Shown: positions 7,905-17,930, counted from the first letter of the stretch. The stretch is DNA of 64,000 nucleotides from Clostridia bacterium (GCA_017397695.1 JAFQIF010000066.1:28933-92932); one strand, 5' to 3'. Made by a program: numbers and translations. The notes: generated by a model from the sequence alone, not told the origin.

Positions 7905-8798
7905 ATGAAATTTGAAATGAAGAATCGCCTCAAGCCCTGCGCGGCTCTTTCTGCCGTGATCATCGTGATCGCGCTGGTCATGACCATGATGGGCATGGGC
8001 ATGAATCTGGGTATCGACTTTACCGGCGGCACCCTGATGACCTACAACATGGGTCAGACCTTCAGCTCTGATGATGTTGCTGCTGCGCTGAACGAGTGCG
8101 GCGTGGCCGATGCGCAGATCGCTGCGACCGGTGAAGGCAATACTCAGGTCCAGATCCGCATCAAGGATGTGGAGAATACCGATGATCTGCGTGATCAGCT
8201 CGAAGAGAAGCTGGCTGTCAATTATCCGGAGATCGAGTACGTGGATATTACCCGAGTTGGCGCTGTCGTGGGCAGTGAACTGATCAGCAACGCGATCAAG
8301 AGCCTGACCCTTGCGGCTGTGCTCATGCTGGTGTATATCGCGTTCCGCTTCGATCTGTATTCTGGTCTGGCTGCGATCATCGGCCTTGTGCATGACGTGG
8401 CGATCATGATGTCCTTCGTTGTGATCCTGCGCAGCTTTATCCGCGTAGAGACGACGTTCATCGCGGCGCTGCTGACCATCGTCGGCTATTCCATCAATAA
8501 CACCATCATCATCTTCGATCGTATTCGTGAGAATTCTCACAAGGTTGGCGTGCGTCAGCTGCCGCGTGAGCAGATTGTGAATCTGTCCGTGACGGAATCT
8601 CTGCCGCGTACGCTGAATACCACCATCACTACGCTGCTGACTGTCGTTACCCTGTATATCCTGGGTGTCGACTCCATTAAGCAGTTTGCGCTTCCGCTGA
8701 TCATTGGTATCATTGCGGGTACCTACAGCGCGAACCTGATCAATGGCTATGTTTGGGCGCTGATGATGGACCTTCGTGCCAAGAGCAAGAAGGCGTAA
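7905..8798 (+). CDS. secF: protein translocase subunit SecF
   Basis: 297 residues. It has an N-terminal membrane segment followed by the SecF hallmark LGIDFTGGT, a short external domain (about 45-125), and five C-terminal membrane segments containing GYSINNTIIIFDRIREN, the counterpart of the SecD motif. AGGAGG sits upstream of the ATG and the gene is 17 bases after secD, so both subunits are made together as separate proteins rather than the SecDF fusion found in Bacillus. A GC-rich hairpin follows the stop. Confidence 0.95.
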   Translation: MKFEMKNRLKPCAALSAVIIVIALVMTMMGMGMNLGIDFTGGTLMTYNMGQTFSSDDVAAALNECGVADAQIAATGEGNTQVQIRIKDVENTDDLRDQLEEKLAVNYPEIEYVDITRVGAVVGSELISNAIKSLTLAAVLMLVYIAFRFDLYSGLAAIIGLVHDVAIMMSFVVILRSFIRVETTFIAALLTIVGYSINNTIIIFDRIRENSHKVGVRQLPREQIVNLSVTESLPRTLNTTITTLLTVVTLYILGVDSIKQFALPLIIGIIAGTYSANLINGYVWALMMDLRAKSKKA

Positions 8799-8812
8799 AT
8801 GCTTTTGTATCG

Positions 8813-8841
8813 TAAGGGCGGGCGGATTTCACCCGCCCTTA
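8813..8841 (+). terminator. GC-rich terminator-like hairpin after secF
   Basis: TAAGGGCGGG and CCCGCCCTTA form a perfect 10-pair stem with a 9-base loop 15 bases after the secF stop. The following bases (TGGTCTTTCGATTTC) are only moderately T-rich, so termination may be partial. Confidence 0.6.
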
Positions 8842-8859
8842 TGGTCTTTCGATTTCTGC

Positions 8860-8893
8860 TTGGCCATGGGCATGCGTTCATGCCTATGGCCAA
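8860..8893 (+). other. long near-perfect hairpin in the recJ leader
   Basis: TTGGCCATGGGCATG and CATGCCTATGGCCAA pair over 15 positions with one G-U wobble and a 4-base loop. No T-run follows on the plus strand. It ends 24 bases before the AAAGGAGG ribosome-binding site of recJ. Confidence 0.6.
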
Positions 8894-8931
8894 ACAGAAA
8901 AGCCAATCTGACAGAAAGGAGGCCGCACATT

Positions 8932-11313
8932 ATGCTTCGATTTATGCCTAAAAACACGGATGGGCGTGTAATTCCCGAAGAGCTTCAGTCTTTGGGCATT
9001 CCGACGCAGCTTCTCAGCCTGCTGCTGGATCGTGGTATCGATACACCGCAGAAGATTGATAAGTATCTGCATCCGGAAATGGATGATCTGCATGATCCGA
9101 TGCTCATGCAGGACATGGATAAGGCTGTTGCGGTCATCCGTGATGCGATCAGAAAGGGAGAGGAGATCGTCGTCTTCGGCGATTACGATGTTGACGGCGT
9201 GACTGCGACAGCAATTCTGCTTACATATCTGCGCAAGCAGGGCGCGAAGGTGGGTTATTATATCCCAGATAGACATGGAGAGGGCTATGGCCTGAATGTC
9301 GCTGCGGTTGAACAGATCGCTTCGCATGCGAAGCTACTTATCACCGTGGACTGCGGTATTACATGCCCGAATGAAGTGGCGCGCGCCATTGAACTGGGCA
9401 TGCGTGTGATTGTGACCGATCATCATCAGCTCGGTCCGCAGCTGCCGCAGTGCTCTGCGGTGCTCAATCCGCTGTTGGGCATCTATCCGTTCCGCCGCCT
9501 GTGCGGTGCGGGCGTGGCTTTTAAGCTGGTGCAGGCGCTGGGCGGCATGGAGGCGATTGAGCCCCTGTGGGAATTGGCCGCCCTGGCGACGATTGCGGAT
9601 ATCGTTCCTCTTCTGGATGAAAACCGCGTAATTGTCTCCTTTGGTCTTAAAGCGATGGCCCAGTCTCAGCGTCCTGGTCTGATTGCGCTGATGGAATCTG
9701 CGGGAGTGGAGCCCAAGAATGTATCCGCCTCCGATGTGGCATTTCGCATGGCGCCGCGCATCAATGCGGGCGGTAGGCTGGCACTGGCCTCGCGCGGCGT
9801 AGAATTGCTGACTACCCGCAGGTTGGATACGGCCAGAGAGATTGCTGCCGAACTGGATCAGGACAACACCAAGCGACGGGAAATCGAACTGGAGATCTTC
9901 GCACAGGCGGATCAGAAGACGTGCAGTGAGATTGATTTCCTGACGGAGCGTGCGATCGTCGTATGCGGTGAGGGCTGGAATCCGGGTGTAATTGGTCTGG
10001 CTGCGTCGCGTCTGGTCGAAAAGTATAAGTGGCCTGCTGTTCTGCTTGCGCAGGACGGCGAGATTTGTGTTGGCTCTGCGCGTTCTATCCCGGGTGTGGA
10101 TATCCATCAGGCAATGGCAGCCTGCCGGGATCTGTTTGTCCGCTTCGGCGGTCATGCGCAGGCTGCAGGTCTTACCATTGAAACGAAGAATGTTCTGGCG
10201 TTCAAGCAGCGCCTGACGCAGGCAATTCTCGAGCAGTCCGAGCCGGAGGCGTATATTCCTACGGAGGAATATGATCTGGAGCTGGAACTGAGCGACATGA
10301 GTGAAGAGCTCGTGCGTGCGTTTTCTTCCATGCAGCCTACAGGATTTGGCAATCCTGCGCCGGTATTCTGTATTCGCGGCGTGCATACGACGGATGTGCG
10401 TGCGATCGGCAAGGAGGGGGCGCATCTTCGAATGCGTTTGTCCTCCGGCAGCGAGATGCGCAATGCCATTGGTTTCCGCATGGGAGATAAGGCGCGCATG
10501 ATGCCTGAGGTCATTGAAGCTGTGGTCGGCCTTTCTATCAATGAGTGGCAGGACAGGCGCAGCGTGCAGTGTGAATTGCGCCAGATCAAGGCATATATGC
10601 CGGCTAAGGCGTTTCTTTCTGAGTGCCAGCGCCGTGAGGATGAGATTGATGCGGCGGTAATCGCTGCATTGGCCGGGGATGGAGAATCCGTAAACACAGA
10701 GCGCATGACGCTGGAGGCGGCCAAGCATGTGCTTTCTGCTGAATTGCTGACAGCCTACCAGGGTACGCTCTTGTGTGTGCATTCCGTCTCTGCACTGAAG
10801 ATGCTCAATATCCATCTTGCGATTGTGCATGCACAGTTGGATTATGCCATGCATGAGCTCGACGATATCCGTTCGTTCAATACGCTGGTTATGGCACCGG
10901 ATTGGGATGAGTTGAATTGCCATCCTACGGCGATTGTTGCGCTGGATGGCTTTGTGAGCGATGCGGAGCGCTGCGCCGCCAGGAGGAGGTTCCCCAACGC
11001 GCGCATGATCGAGGTGACAGACATGGCATCCTATGGTGCGCAGACTGCTGAACGGCTTTTATGCGATGACGATAGTCTTCGTGCTGTGTATCGTGTGCTG
11101 CGTCAACGGGAGAAGATGGAGTATACGCTGGATGTGATTGCCTGTGAGGCGGGTATTTCGCAAAGTCAGGCGCTGTGTGCCTTGTATATTTTCCGTGAGC
11201 TGAATCTGCTGGAGTTTTCTGTAGAACCGCTCGCATACAGGCTGTACAAGAGTGGAAAGGTTTCCCTCGAGGCCAGCAGGCTTCGGGGCAGACTGCTTGA
11301 GATGAAAGGATAA
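8932..11313 (+). CDS. recJ: single-stranded-DNA-specific 5'-3' exonuclease RecJ
   Basis: 793 residues from the ATG at 8932, which has AAAGGAGG about 8 bases upstream; longer in-frame starts would run back into secF and are rejected. RecJ degrades single-stranded DNA in recombination and mismatch repair. DHH-family motifs are present in order: GDYDVDG (near residue 83), DCGIT, TDHHQLG, and in the DHHA1 domain GGHAQAAGL. The OB-fold region follows. About 230 extra C-terminal residues (from about 565) match the clostridial RecJ C-terminal extension, which lacks obvious catalytic residues. rel follows within 22 bases, as in many Firmicutes. Confidence 0.95.
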   Translation: MLRFMPKNTDGRVIPEELQSLGIPTQLLSLLLDRGIDTPQKIDKYLHPEMDDLHDPMLMQDMDKAVAVIRDAIRKGEEIVVFGDYDVDGVTATAILLTYLRKQGAKVGYYIPDRHGEGYGLNVAAVEQIASHAKLLITVDCGITCPNEVARAIELGMRVIVTDHHQLGPQLPQCSAVLNPLLGIYPFRRLCGAGVAFKLVQALGGMEAIEPLWELAALATIADIVPLLDENRVIVSFGLKAMAQSQRPGLIALMESAGVEPKNVSASDVAFRMAPRINAGGRLALASRGVELLTTRRLDTAREIAAELDQDNTKRREIELEIFAQADQKTCSEIDFLTERAIVVCGEGWNPGVIGLAASRLVEKYKWPAVLLAQDGEICVGSARSIPGVDIHQAMAACRDLFVRFGGHAQAAGLTIETKNVLAFKQRLTQAILEQSEPEAYIPTEEYDLELELSDMSEELVRAFSSMQPTGFGNPAPVFCIRGVHTTDVRAIGKEGAHLRMRLSSGSEMRNAIGFRMGDKARMMPEVIEAVVGLSINEWQDRRSVQCELRQIKAYMPAKAFLSECQRREDEIDAAVIAALAGDGESVNTERMTLEAAKHVLSAELLTAYQGTLLCVHSVSALKMLNIHLAIVHAQLDYAMHELDDIRSFNTLVMAPDWDELNCHPTAIVALDGFVSDAERCAARRRFPNARMIEVTDMASYGAQTAERLLCDDDSLRAVYRVLRQREKMEYTLDVIACEAGISQSQALCALYIFRELNLLEFSVEPLAYRLYKSGKVSLEASRLRGRLLEMKG

Positions 11314-11334
11314 AACGGCGGGGAGGTATTGGAT

Positions 11335-13524
11335 ATGATTCGCGAAGAATGCAGGTCTTTGGAAGAGCTGATCAGCACGCTGGTCAAATACCATCCGGAA
11401 GCCGATGTAGCGCTGGTTGAAAAGGCGTACCACTTTGCCCAGGTGGCGCATGAGGGCCAGATGCGCAAATCCGGCGAACCGTATTTTTTCCATCCGCTGA
11501 CAGTTGCGGGCATCCTGGCCAAGTTGATGCTCGATCCGCCGACGATTGCAGCTGGCCTTTTGCATGATACCGTGGAGGACTGCGAGGAAGTGACGCTGGA
11601 CGTTATTACCAAGGAGTTCGGTCAGGATGTTGCGCTGCTGGTAGATGGCGTCACAAAGCTCAAACGGCTGGATTTTTCCTCCCGTGTGGAGCAGCAGGCG
11701 GAATCCATCCGTAAGATGATTCTCGCTATGAGCAAGGACATTCGCGTCGTGCTCATCAAGCTGGCGGATCGTACGCACAATATGCGTACGCTCAAGGCGC
11801 AGTCACCTCAGAGCCAGCGCCGCATTGCGCAGGAGACGCTGGACATCTATGCGCCGCTTGCACATCGCTTGGGCGTGTATAAGATTAAGCAGGAGTTGGA
11901 AGATCTGTGCCTGCGCTATCTGGATCCGGAAGGATATCAGAACCTGATTGCGAAGGTCGGCATGAAGCGTTCGGAGCGCGAGGCTTACATTCAGGTATTT
12001 ATGAATACGCTGGGCGACAAGATTTCCGAAATGGGTATCAAGTTCGAAATCGATGGACGCCCCAAGCATTTTTACAGCATCTACCGCAAGATGGTGCTTC
12101 AGCATAAGCCGTTTGAGCAGATCTTCGATCTGATCGCTTTGCGCGTGCTGGTGGACAGTGTACAGGATTGTTATGCTGTTCTGGGTATTGTCCATACCCT
12201 GTGGAAGCAGATTCCTAACCGCTTCAAGGATTACATTTCCATGCCCAAGCCGAACATGTATCAGTCGCTGCATACGACAGTTGTGGGCGAAAACGGCATG
12301 CCTTTTGAGGTGCAGATCCGTACGCATGAGATGCATCGCATCGCAGAATACGGTATTGCTGCGCATTGGCGCTATAAAGAGGGAAGGCATGCGGCGGATG
12401 GCTTGGACGGTAAACTCTACTGGCTGCGTCAGATCTTGGATTGGCAGAACGATATGCGCGATTCGGAGGAGTTTATCTCCTCGCTCAAGGTCGACCTGTT
12501 CAGCGATGAGATCTTTGTATTTACCCCGAAGGGTGAAATTGTCGATCTGCCGCGAGGAGCTACGCCGATTGACTTTGCATACCGCATCCATAGCGCCGTG
12601 GGCAATAAATGCGTCGGCGCTAAGGTCAACGGTCGTATTGTGACGCTGGATTATCAACTGGATACCGGTGATTTTGTCGAAATCATTACCCAGCAGAATA
12701 GCAAAGGTCCCAGCCGAGACTGGCTCAAGATCGTCAGGACCTCGCAGGCGAAGGCAAAAATACGTAATTTCTATAAGAAGGAACTCAAGGACGAAAACAT
12801 TGCTACGGGCAAATCAATGCTCGAAGCTGAGGCTAAGCGTCAGTCTTCCAGCCTTCCGGTGCTGATGAAGCAGGAGTATGCTGAGCCGATCCTGCGCAAG
12901 TTCTCTTTTGCGGATCTCAACGATTTGTTTGCGGCAGTTGGCTGCGGAGGCATCACGGCTGCGCATGTCATTACCCGCCTGCGTGAGGAGCAGAAGAGCC
13001 ACGAAAAGCCGCTTGTCCCGCTGATGCCGCGCATCTCTGCTGAGCCTATGCCGCCCGTCAAGGGTGGAAAATCCTCGGCAAAGGATGATATGGGCATCCG
13101 CGTTGCAGGTCTTCCGGGATGCCAGGTACATTTCGCCAAGTGCTGTACACCGTTGCCCGGTGACGAGATTATCGGCTATATTACGCGCGGCCGCGGTGTG
13201 ACTATCCATTCCCGAGAGTGTGTGAATGTAAATGACTCCCATGATCCTGCCCGCTGGATCGAAGCGGAGTGGTCCGAGACAACAAACAGTTCTTACAATG
13301 GCTCTATTCAGATTCTGGCAGTTGACAGGAGCAATCTGCTGGCTGATCTGATGAGCTATTTGTCTGCCCAAAAGGTGACGGTCTGCGCACTTAACGCTCG
13401 AGTGAACAGCAACCAGACCTGTACCATCGAGTTGACGCTGCAGGTAGCCAGTAAGCAAGAGCTGGATTGGGTGATTAAACAGATCGCCAAGAGGCAGGAT
13501 ACCATTGAGATTTTCCGCGTTTAA
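11335..13524 (+). CDS. relA: bifunctional (p)ppGpp synthetase/hydrolase (Rel/RSH)
   Basis: 729 residues, full-length RSH controlling the stringent response. The HD hydrolase domain is intact (HxxxH-type start, HDTVED at about 77-82). The synthetase domain has [13 protein letters not shown] and the RFKD form of the charge-switch motif ([13 protein letters not shown]), which marks bifunctional enzymes rather than the EFDD synthetase-only type. A TGS domain (from about 395) and a C-terminal ACT domain follow. The ATG at 11335 is preferred over the TTG at 11329 because GGGAGG then lies 8 bases away. It sits between recJ and dtd, a classic Firmicute order. Confidence 0.95.
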   Translation: MIREECRSLEELISTLVKYHPEADVALVEKAYHFAQVAHEGQMRKSGEPYFFHPLTVAGILAKLMLDPPTIAAGLLHDTVEDCEEVTLDVITKEFGQDVALLVDGVTKLKRLDFSSRVEQQAESIRKMILAMSKDIRVVLIKLADRTHNMRTLKAQSPQSQRRIAQETLDIYAPLAHRLGVYKIKQELEDLCLRYLDPEGYQNLIAKVGMKRSEREAYIQVFMNTLGDKISEMGIKFEIDGRPKHFYSIYRKMVLQHKPFEQIFDLIALRVLVDSVQDCYAVLGIVHTLWKQIPNRFKDYISMPKPNMYQSLHTTVVGENGMPFEVQIRTHEMHRIAEYGIAAHWRYKEGRHAADGLDGKLYWLRQILDWQNDMRDSEEFISSLKVDLFSDEIFVFTPKGEIVDLPRGATPIDFAYRIHSAVGNKCVGAKVNGRIVTLDYQLDTGDFVEIITQQNSKGPSRDWLKIVRTSQAKAKIRNFYKKELKDENIATGKSMLEAEAKRQSSSLPVLMKQEYAEPILRKFSFADLNDLFAAVGCGGITAAHVITRLREEQKSHEKPLVPLMPRISAEPMPPVKGGKSSAKDDMGIRVAGLPGCQVHFAKCCTPLPGDEIIGYITRGRGVTIHSRECVNVNDSHDPARWIEAEWSETTNSSYNGSIQILAVDRSNLLADLMSYLSAQKVTVCALNARVNSNQTCTIELTLQVASKQELDWVIKQIAKRQDTIEIFRV

Positions 13525-13547
13525 GCGAAGAGAAAGAGAGTTTTACC

Positions 13548-13997
13548 ATGAGACTGGTCATACAGAGGGTGCTTGAATCCAGCGTCAGGGTGGATGAAAA
13601 AGTTGTTGGTTCCATCGGCAAGGGATTCATGGTGCTTTGCGGCGTACAGGAGGGCGATACGCTTGAAGATGTGCGCTATTGCGTGGAAAAGACCGCCGGT
13701 CTGCGTATCTTTGAGGATGATGCCGGTAAGATGAACCGCTCCATCATGGATGAGGGCGGAGAAATCCTGGCGATTTCGCAGTTTACCCTCAGCGGAGATG
13801 CTCGCCATGGCCGCCGTCCCAGTTTTTCCGCAGCGGCTCGTCCGGATGTTGCTGTACCGCTGTATGAGGCTTACTGTAATGGCCTGCGTGAGAAGGGCAT
13901 TCATGTGGAAACCGGCATTTTCCAGGCAGATATGAAAGTTTCCCTGATCAACGACGGCCCGGTGACCATGCTGCTGGATTCCAGGAGGCTCTTCTGA
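13548..13997 (+). CDS. dtd: D-aminoacyl-tRNA deacylase
   Basis: 149 residues, the standard length of the DTD fold. The enzyme removes D-amino acids mischarged onto tRNA. It starts with [15 protein letters not shown] and contains [17 protein letters not shown], which carries the nucleophile region, plus the [11 protein letters not shown]ly-Pro motif near the C-terminus that provides chiral proofreading. AAAGAGAG precedes the ATG. It directly follows rel and overlaps the next gene by one base (TGATG), so rel-dtd-MBL hydrolase-hemZ appear to be one unit. Confidence 0.95.
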   Translation: MRLVIQRVLESSVRVDEKVVGSIGKGFMVLCGVQEGDTLEDVRYCVEKTAGLRIFEDDAGKMNRSIMDEGGEILAISQFTLSGDARHGRRPSFSAAARPDVAVPLYEAYCNGLREKGIHVETGIFQADMKVSLINDGPVTMLLDSRRLF

Positions 13998-14605
13998 TGG
14001 AGAAGCTGGATATCCGTACGGTACAGGGAGGCCCGCTGGATGTAAATACCTACGTCGTCGGCCTGGAGGGTGGCGATTGCTGCGTGCTCATCGATCCGGG
14101 TGCGGAGCCGGAAAAGGTGTCTTCGGCGGTAGGCGAGCGAAAGGTGAGCGCTGTACTGCTTACGCACGGTCACTTTGATCATATGCTCTTCGCCAATCAC
14201 TGGCTGGAGCGAGGCGCGAAGCTCTACGTACATGCTTTAGATGCCGACGCGCTGGCCCAGTCGAAGATGAATCTTGGTCATATGATCGGTGTAAAGCTGA
14301 TTCTGCCTGAGGCAGATGTGCTCCTGCAGGAGGGGGATGTCATCCGGGAGGCAGGTCTTGAGCTTCTTGTGCTGCATACGCCCGGTCATACGCCTGGTGG
14401 TGTATGCTATCAAAATGGAGATGTGCTCTTCAGCGGCGATACGCTGTTTTGCGGCAGCTATGGCAGGTTGGATCTGCCTGGCGGCAGCGTAAGCAATATG
14501 CGCGCGTCGCTGCTGCGCCTGATGCAGCTGGATGGTGATACGGTTGCCTATCCGGGGCATGGCATGAAGACGAAGATCGCCTGGGAACGGGGGAACTACG
14601 CGTGA
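13997..14605 (+). CDS. MBL-fold metallo-hydrolase (glyoxalase II-like)
   Basis: 202 residues. The metallo-beta-lactamase motif THGHFDHM lies at about 56-63; further metal ligands are likely H in the HTPGHTPGG segment, D in FSGDTLF, and H in YPGHGM. The family includes hydroxyacylglutathione hydrolase and many related thioesterases, and the substrate cannot be assigned from sequence. It overlaps dtd by one base and hemZ by four, so it is translationally coupled to both. The same gene order is frequent in Clostridia, which suggests housekeeping rather than accessory function. Confidence 0.88.
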   Translation: MEKLDIRTVQGGPLDVNTYVVGLEGGDCCVLIDPGAEPEKVSSAVGERKVSAVLLTHGHFDHMLFANHWLERGAKLYVHALDADALAQSKMNLGHMIGVKLILPEADVLLQEGDVIREAGLELLVLHTPGHTPGGVCYQNGDVLFSGDTLFCGSYGRLDLPGGSVSNMRASLLRLMQLDGDTVAYPGHGMKTKIAWERGNYA

Positions 14606-16080
14606 AAATCGCCATTCAGACGCCGTTTGAGGGCTTTGTGAACGATATCGCCGACGTTGTCCGCTTGTTTTATGGAGAGGGTGCGGCGGTGACCATGCTC
14701 GAGCCGCATGAGCGTGAGCTTGTGCATATGCATATTCTGGAAGACGACACGTGGATTGAGCGCTTTGTATTGTCTGGCGGGGAGTCGGATGTATCTGTCA
14801 CGCTTCGAGGAGAAGCGGTTACCTGCGGCGGACTGGAAGAAAAGCGCCAGCTTAAGCGGCTGATCAAGCGCTGCTGCTACAAGCTTTTTAAGCAGTATAC
14901 CGGCAGGCGGCCTGCTTGGGGATCGCTCACCGGTATCCGTCCGACGAGGTTGTATTATCAGCAGATGGAGAGCGGAAAAAGCCATGTTGATGCACGGAAA
15001 GCGCTTTCCGATCTGTTTGATCTCTCTGATGAAAAGCTCGGTCTGCTTGATGAAATCATTACTGCGCAGGATGGTCTGATTCAGCGCCCGCTGAATGCCT
15101 GCGATCTGTATATCGGCATACCGTTCTGTACGACGCGCTGCGCGTATTGCTCGTTTTCTTCCGGCGAGATTGGCAATGGCAAGCTGGTTGAGCCATATCT
15201 GGAAGCGCTCTTTCATGAGATCGACCTTTGCAGCGAGATGGCCTGTGAGATGGGACTGGATATCCGCGTTGGCTATATCGGGGGCGGCACGCCTAGCAGC
15301 CTGACCACAGATCAGCTGAACAGACTGTTGGATCATATGCGGGTTCGCTTTGGAACGCTTTCTGAGTTGACGGTGGAGGCTGGCAGGCCGGATACTCTGG
15401 ATCGTGAAAAGCTTGCGATGCTCAGGCGTCATCCGGTTACGCGTATCAGCATCAATCCTCAGACCATGAACGACGAGACATTGCGTGTGATTGGCCGCGC
15501 ACATACAGCACAGCAGACGATCGACTGTTATCATCTTGCACGAGAGCTTGGTTTTGAAAATATCAATATGGATGTGATTGCAGCACTGCCGGGCGAAGAT
15601 TATGGGATGTTTGCCCATACGCTTGATGTGATCCGAGAGCTTAATCCCGACAGTATGACCGTACATACGCTTGCCATCAAGCGTTCCTCAAAGCTGCATG
15701 AGCAAAAGTATCAGCAGCAGGAAGAGGATGTAGCGCGTATGGTGGCCCTTGGCCGCGAAACCGCGCACAGCTTGGGTATGCGTGCGTATTATCTGTATAG
15801 GCAGAAGTACATGGCCGAGAATCTGGAAAATGTGGGCTATGCCCGTCCGCGCAGTATTTGCCGTTATAATATTGATAACATGGAGGAAACCACCAGCGTG
15901 CTGGCTTTGGGCGCAGGCGGAATCTCAAAATGTGTCATGCGGCAAGAGGAAAAGATCCTGCGTGCACCGAATATAGCCAATATTGAGCAATATATTGCCC
16001 GTGTGGATGAAATGGTGAAGCGCAAACGCGATGCCTTTGAAGAGAAGGCAAAGCAGATCGCGCGCATGCAGAAGGAGTGA
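14602..16080 (+). CDS. hemZ: HemZ-type radical SAM protein (coproporphyrinogen dehydrogenase-like)
   Basis: 492 residues. The radical SAM cluster motif CTTRCAYC (C176, C180, C183) is followed by YIGGGTPSSL and INPQTMNDETLRVIGRAH, the HemN/HemZ-type pattern. An N-terminal domain of about 165 residues, absent from HemN, is typical of HemZ. The Bacillus name implies oxygen-independent coproporphyrinogen III oxidation, but HemN-like proteins also include haem chaperones, and no other haem genes are seen here, so the substrate is uncertain. The GTG start overlaps the previous stop by four bases. Confidence 0.88.
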   Translation: MKIAIQTPFEGFVNDIADVVRLFYGEGAAVTMLEPHERELVHMHILEDDTWIERFVLSGGESDVSVTLRGEAVTCGGLEEKRQLKRLIKRCCYKLFKQYTGRRPAWGSLTGIRPTRLYYQQMESGKSHVDARKALSDLFDLSDEKLGLLDEIITAQDGLIQRPLNACDLYIGIPFCTTRCAYCSFSSGEIGNGKLVEPYLEALFHEIDLCSEMACEMGLDIRVGYIGGGTPSSLTTDQLNRLLDHMRVRFGTLSELTVEAGRPDTLDREKLAMLRRHPVTRISINPQTMNDETLRVIGRAHTAQQTIDCYHLARELGFENINMDVIAALPGEDYGMFAHTLDVIRELNPDSMTVHTLAIKRSSKLHEQKYQQQEEDVARMVALGRETAHSLGMRAYYLYRQKYMAENLENVGYARPRSICRYNIDNMEETTSVLALGAGGISKCVMRQEEKILRAPNIANIEQYIARVDEMVKRKRDAFEEKAKQIARMQKE

Positions 16081-16087
16081 AGCCGAC

Positions 16088-17092
16088 GTGATCATCAGCG
16101 ATAAACAGGAACTGCGCCGCTGCGTCAAGCAGCTGGTTCGTCGTGCAGATGTGTGTGAGGCTTCGCTGGATTTCGATGTGCTTCATGGCGCTATCGGGGT
16201 GGAGGCAATGCTCGATTTGTGGGCAAGGCCAGCACTCACGCCGGGTGAAGCGCTGCAGCGTTCCGTTGCAGAGCAGACGCCGTTTTCGCCCGACGCTGCG
16301 GCGATGTTTGCCGCGCTGGATGCCATGGATATGCCCGTGCGGGATCTGGACCGCGCTCAGACAATGGAGCGTGAGTATGAGCGCAATGCATATCTGCGAG
16401 AAGTTCTTGATACTCTGCGTGCAAAATGCGTGCTTATCCGCGTGCCGATGGCGCGTGCAGATGAAGTGGCTTTTGAGGATGACCGTTTTGAGCCTCTCAT
16501 GTGTGTGGATCGCGATTTGTTTAATCCGGGGCGTTATGGCGTCAGCTATGAGGCTGCGGCACGGCGCATAGAGGCTGCTTGTGCAGTGTGTTCCGCACGC
16601 AATATCGCATTTGATCGCTTTGATGCGGATGCGCTGCGCTACTGCCTGCTGCCGCTTTGCCAGGATAACGGATATGCGCTGCATGTGCATCTTGCCTCCC
16701 GTGATGAGATTAATCGTTTTGCAGCGCTGCTGGATGCGTTTGATGGCGTACATGCATTGGCTGCTGCACCGGAAGACGAACAGACGCATCTGATTGAGGC
16801 GGCTGCACAGCGTATGCGTATGCTGGTGTGTTTGAGCGATCTTTCTGTTATGGGAAAGGCGCTCACAGCGCTGGGCACACGCTTTGTTCCGTATAGCGCA
16901 CAGGCTAAACAGCCTGAGCAGATGCTTGGGCGTTGGCTGCTGAAAAAAGAGGTGATCTGGCAGGCGCTCGTGGAGGCATATTTGCCGCTGGCCCGTACCG
17001 GATATGAACTGGAAAGCAGCGCGGTCGAGCGCGATGTGCGCAGACTGCTCAGCGGGAACCTGCTTGCTCTATGCAGGCCGGATACAATGTAA
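16088..17092 (+). CDS. conserved-looking protein, possible TIM-barrel amidohydrolase-like fold
   Basis: 334 residues from the GTG at 16088, chosen because AAGGAG lies 8 bases upstream and earlier in-frame starts lie inside hemZ. No family is firmly recognised. Features that recall amidohydrolase or uronate-isomerase-like barrels are an early VLHGAIGVEAMLDLW segment, ALHVHLASRDEINR near residue 200 with an HxH pair, and a C-terminal RRLLSGNLLALC resembling the closing helix of amidohydrolases. The usual full set of metal ligands is not apparent, so it may be a degenerate member. It is Cys-containing, soluble and without a signal. It follows hemZ by 7 bases and is probably cotranscribed. Confidence 0.6.
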   Translation: MIISDKQELRRCVKQLVRRADVCEASLDFDVLHGAIGVEAMLDLWARPALTPGEALQRSVAEQTPFSPDAAAMFAALDAMDMPVRDLDRAQTMEREYERNAYLREVLDTLRAKCVLIRVPMARADEVAFEDDRFEPLMCVDRDLFNPGRYGVSYEAAARRIEAACAVCSARNIAFDRFDADALRYCLLPLCQDNGYALHVHLASRDEINRFAALLDAFDGVHALAAAPEDEQTHLIEAAAQRMRMLVCLSDLSVMGKALTALGTRFVPYSAQAKQPEQMLGRWLLKKEVIWQALVEAYLPLARTGYELESSAVERDVRRLLSGNLLALCRPDTM

Positions 17093-17121
17093 TACCGATA
17101 TATGTTCAGGAGGAAAAGACA

Positions 17122-17655
17122 ATGAGTAATCCGATTTTTACAATTGAAATGGAAAATGGCATGACCATGAAGGGCGAACTCTACCCGGAGATTGCGCCCA
17201 ACAGCGTAGCGAACTTTGTGGAGCTGGCCAACAGCGGTTTTTATGATGGCGTAATCTTTCATCGTGTGATCCCGGGTTTCATGATTCAGGGCGGTGATCC
17301 GATGGGTCAGGGCATTGGCGGCCCGGGCTACTGCATCAAGGGCGAGTTCAAGCGTAACGGTTTTGATAATCCGCTCAAGCATACCCGCGGCGTGCTCTCT
17401 ATGGCCCGCAGCATGATGCCTAATTCTGCTGGCAGCCAGTTCTTTGTGATGGTTGAAGATGCTCCGCATCTGGATGGTCAGTATGCCGCATTCGGCAAGG
17501 TGACCGAGGGCATGGAAACCGCTGATGCTATCGTGTCTGTGCCGCGTGATCGCTATAACGACAAGCCGTATGAAGAGCAGAAGATGAAGTCTGTTCGAGT
17601 TGAGACCTTTGGCGTGGAGTATAAGGTTGAAAAGATCAAGAGCAGCAGGTTCTGA
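17122..17655 (+). CDS. cyclophilin-type peptidyl-prolyl cis-trans isomerase
   Basis: 177 residues. The cyclophilin core is complete: FHRVIPGFMIQGGDP with the catalytic Arg, GSQFFVMVEDAPHLDG, and AAFGKVTEGME. No signal peptide is present, so it acts in the cytoplasm as a folding helper. The ATG at 17122 is chosen because AGGAGGAAAAGAC precedes it and the protein then begins as bacterial cyclophilins do; a longer start at 17071 would run back into the previous gene. zapA follows 14 bases later. Confidence 0.93.
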   Translation: MSNPIFTIEMENGMTMKGELYPEIAPNSVANFVELANSGFYDGVIFHRVIPGFMIQGGDPMGQGIGGPGYCIKGEFKRNGFDNPLKHTRGVLSMARSMMPNSAGSQFFVMVEDAPHLDGQYAAFGKVTEGMETADAIVSVPRDRYNDKPYEEQKMKSVRVETFGVEYKVEKIKSSRF

Positions 17656-17669
17656 TCGGGAGGGCGCCT

Positions 17670-17930
17670 GTGAAGAAGAATAAGGTTGTCATTCATCTGA
17701 TGGGCCGGGACTATGTGCTGCTGACCGATCAGGATACAGCGCAGGTACAGCGTCTGGCACGCTATGTGGATCGCAAGATGCGAGAAGTATCCGTTACGAC
17801 ACGCGCGGGCGAAAACATGGTTCCTACGCTGACGGCCATGACGCTGGCGGGAGAACTGTTTCGTGCACAGGATGAGAATGTACGCCTGAAGAAGGAACTG
17901 GATGCCCTGCAGTCCGAGAAAAAAGCGTAA
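17670..17930 (+). CDS. zapA: cell division protein ZapA
   Basis: 86 residues, the Firmicute ZapA length. ZapA binds FtsZ and bundles its filaments at midcell. The N-terminal globular part contains VVIHLMGRDYVLLTDQDTAQVQRLARYVD, with the typical hydrophobic G-x-x-Y pattern, and the rest forms a coiled coil (about residues 45-86, LTLAGELFRAQDENVRLKKEL-type heptads). The start is GTG with GGGAGG upstream. It lies next to mutS2 and a U32 protease gene, a neighbourhood also common in Clostridia. Confidence 0.88.
   Translation: MKKNKVVIHLMGRDYVLLTDQDTAQVQRLARYVDRKMREVSVTTRAGENMVPTLTAMTLAGELFRAQDENVRLKKELDALQSEKKA

Noticed and set aside
17064..17088. Promoter before the cyclophilin gene (TTGCTC and TACAAT)
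   Set aside because: The spacing is 13 bases, too short for a normal sigma-A promoter; readthrough from upstream is likelier.
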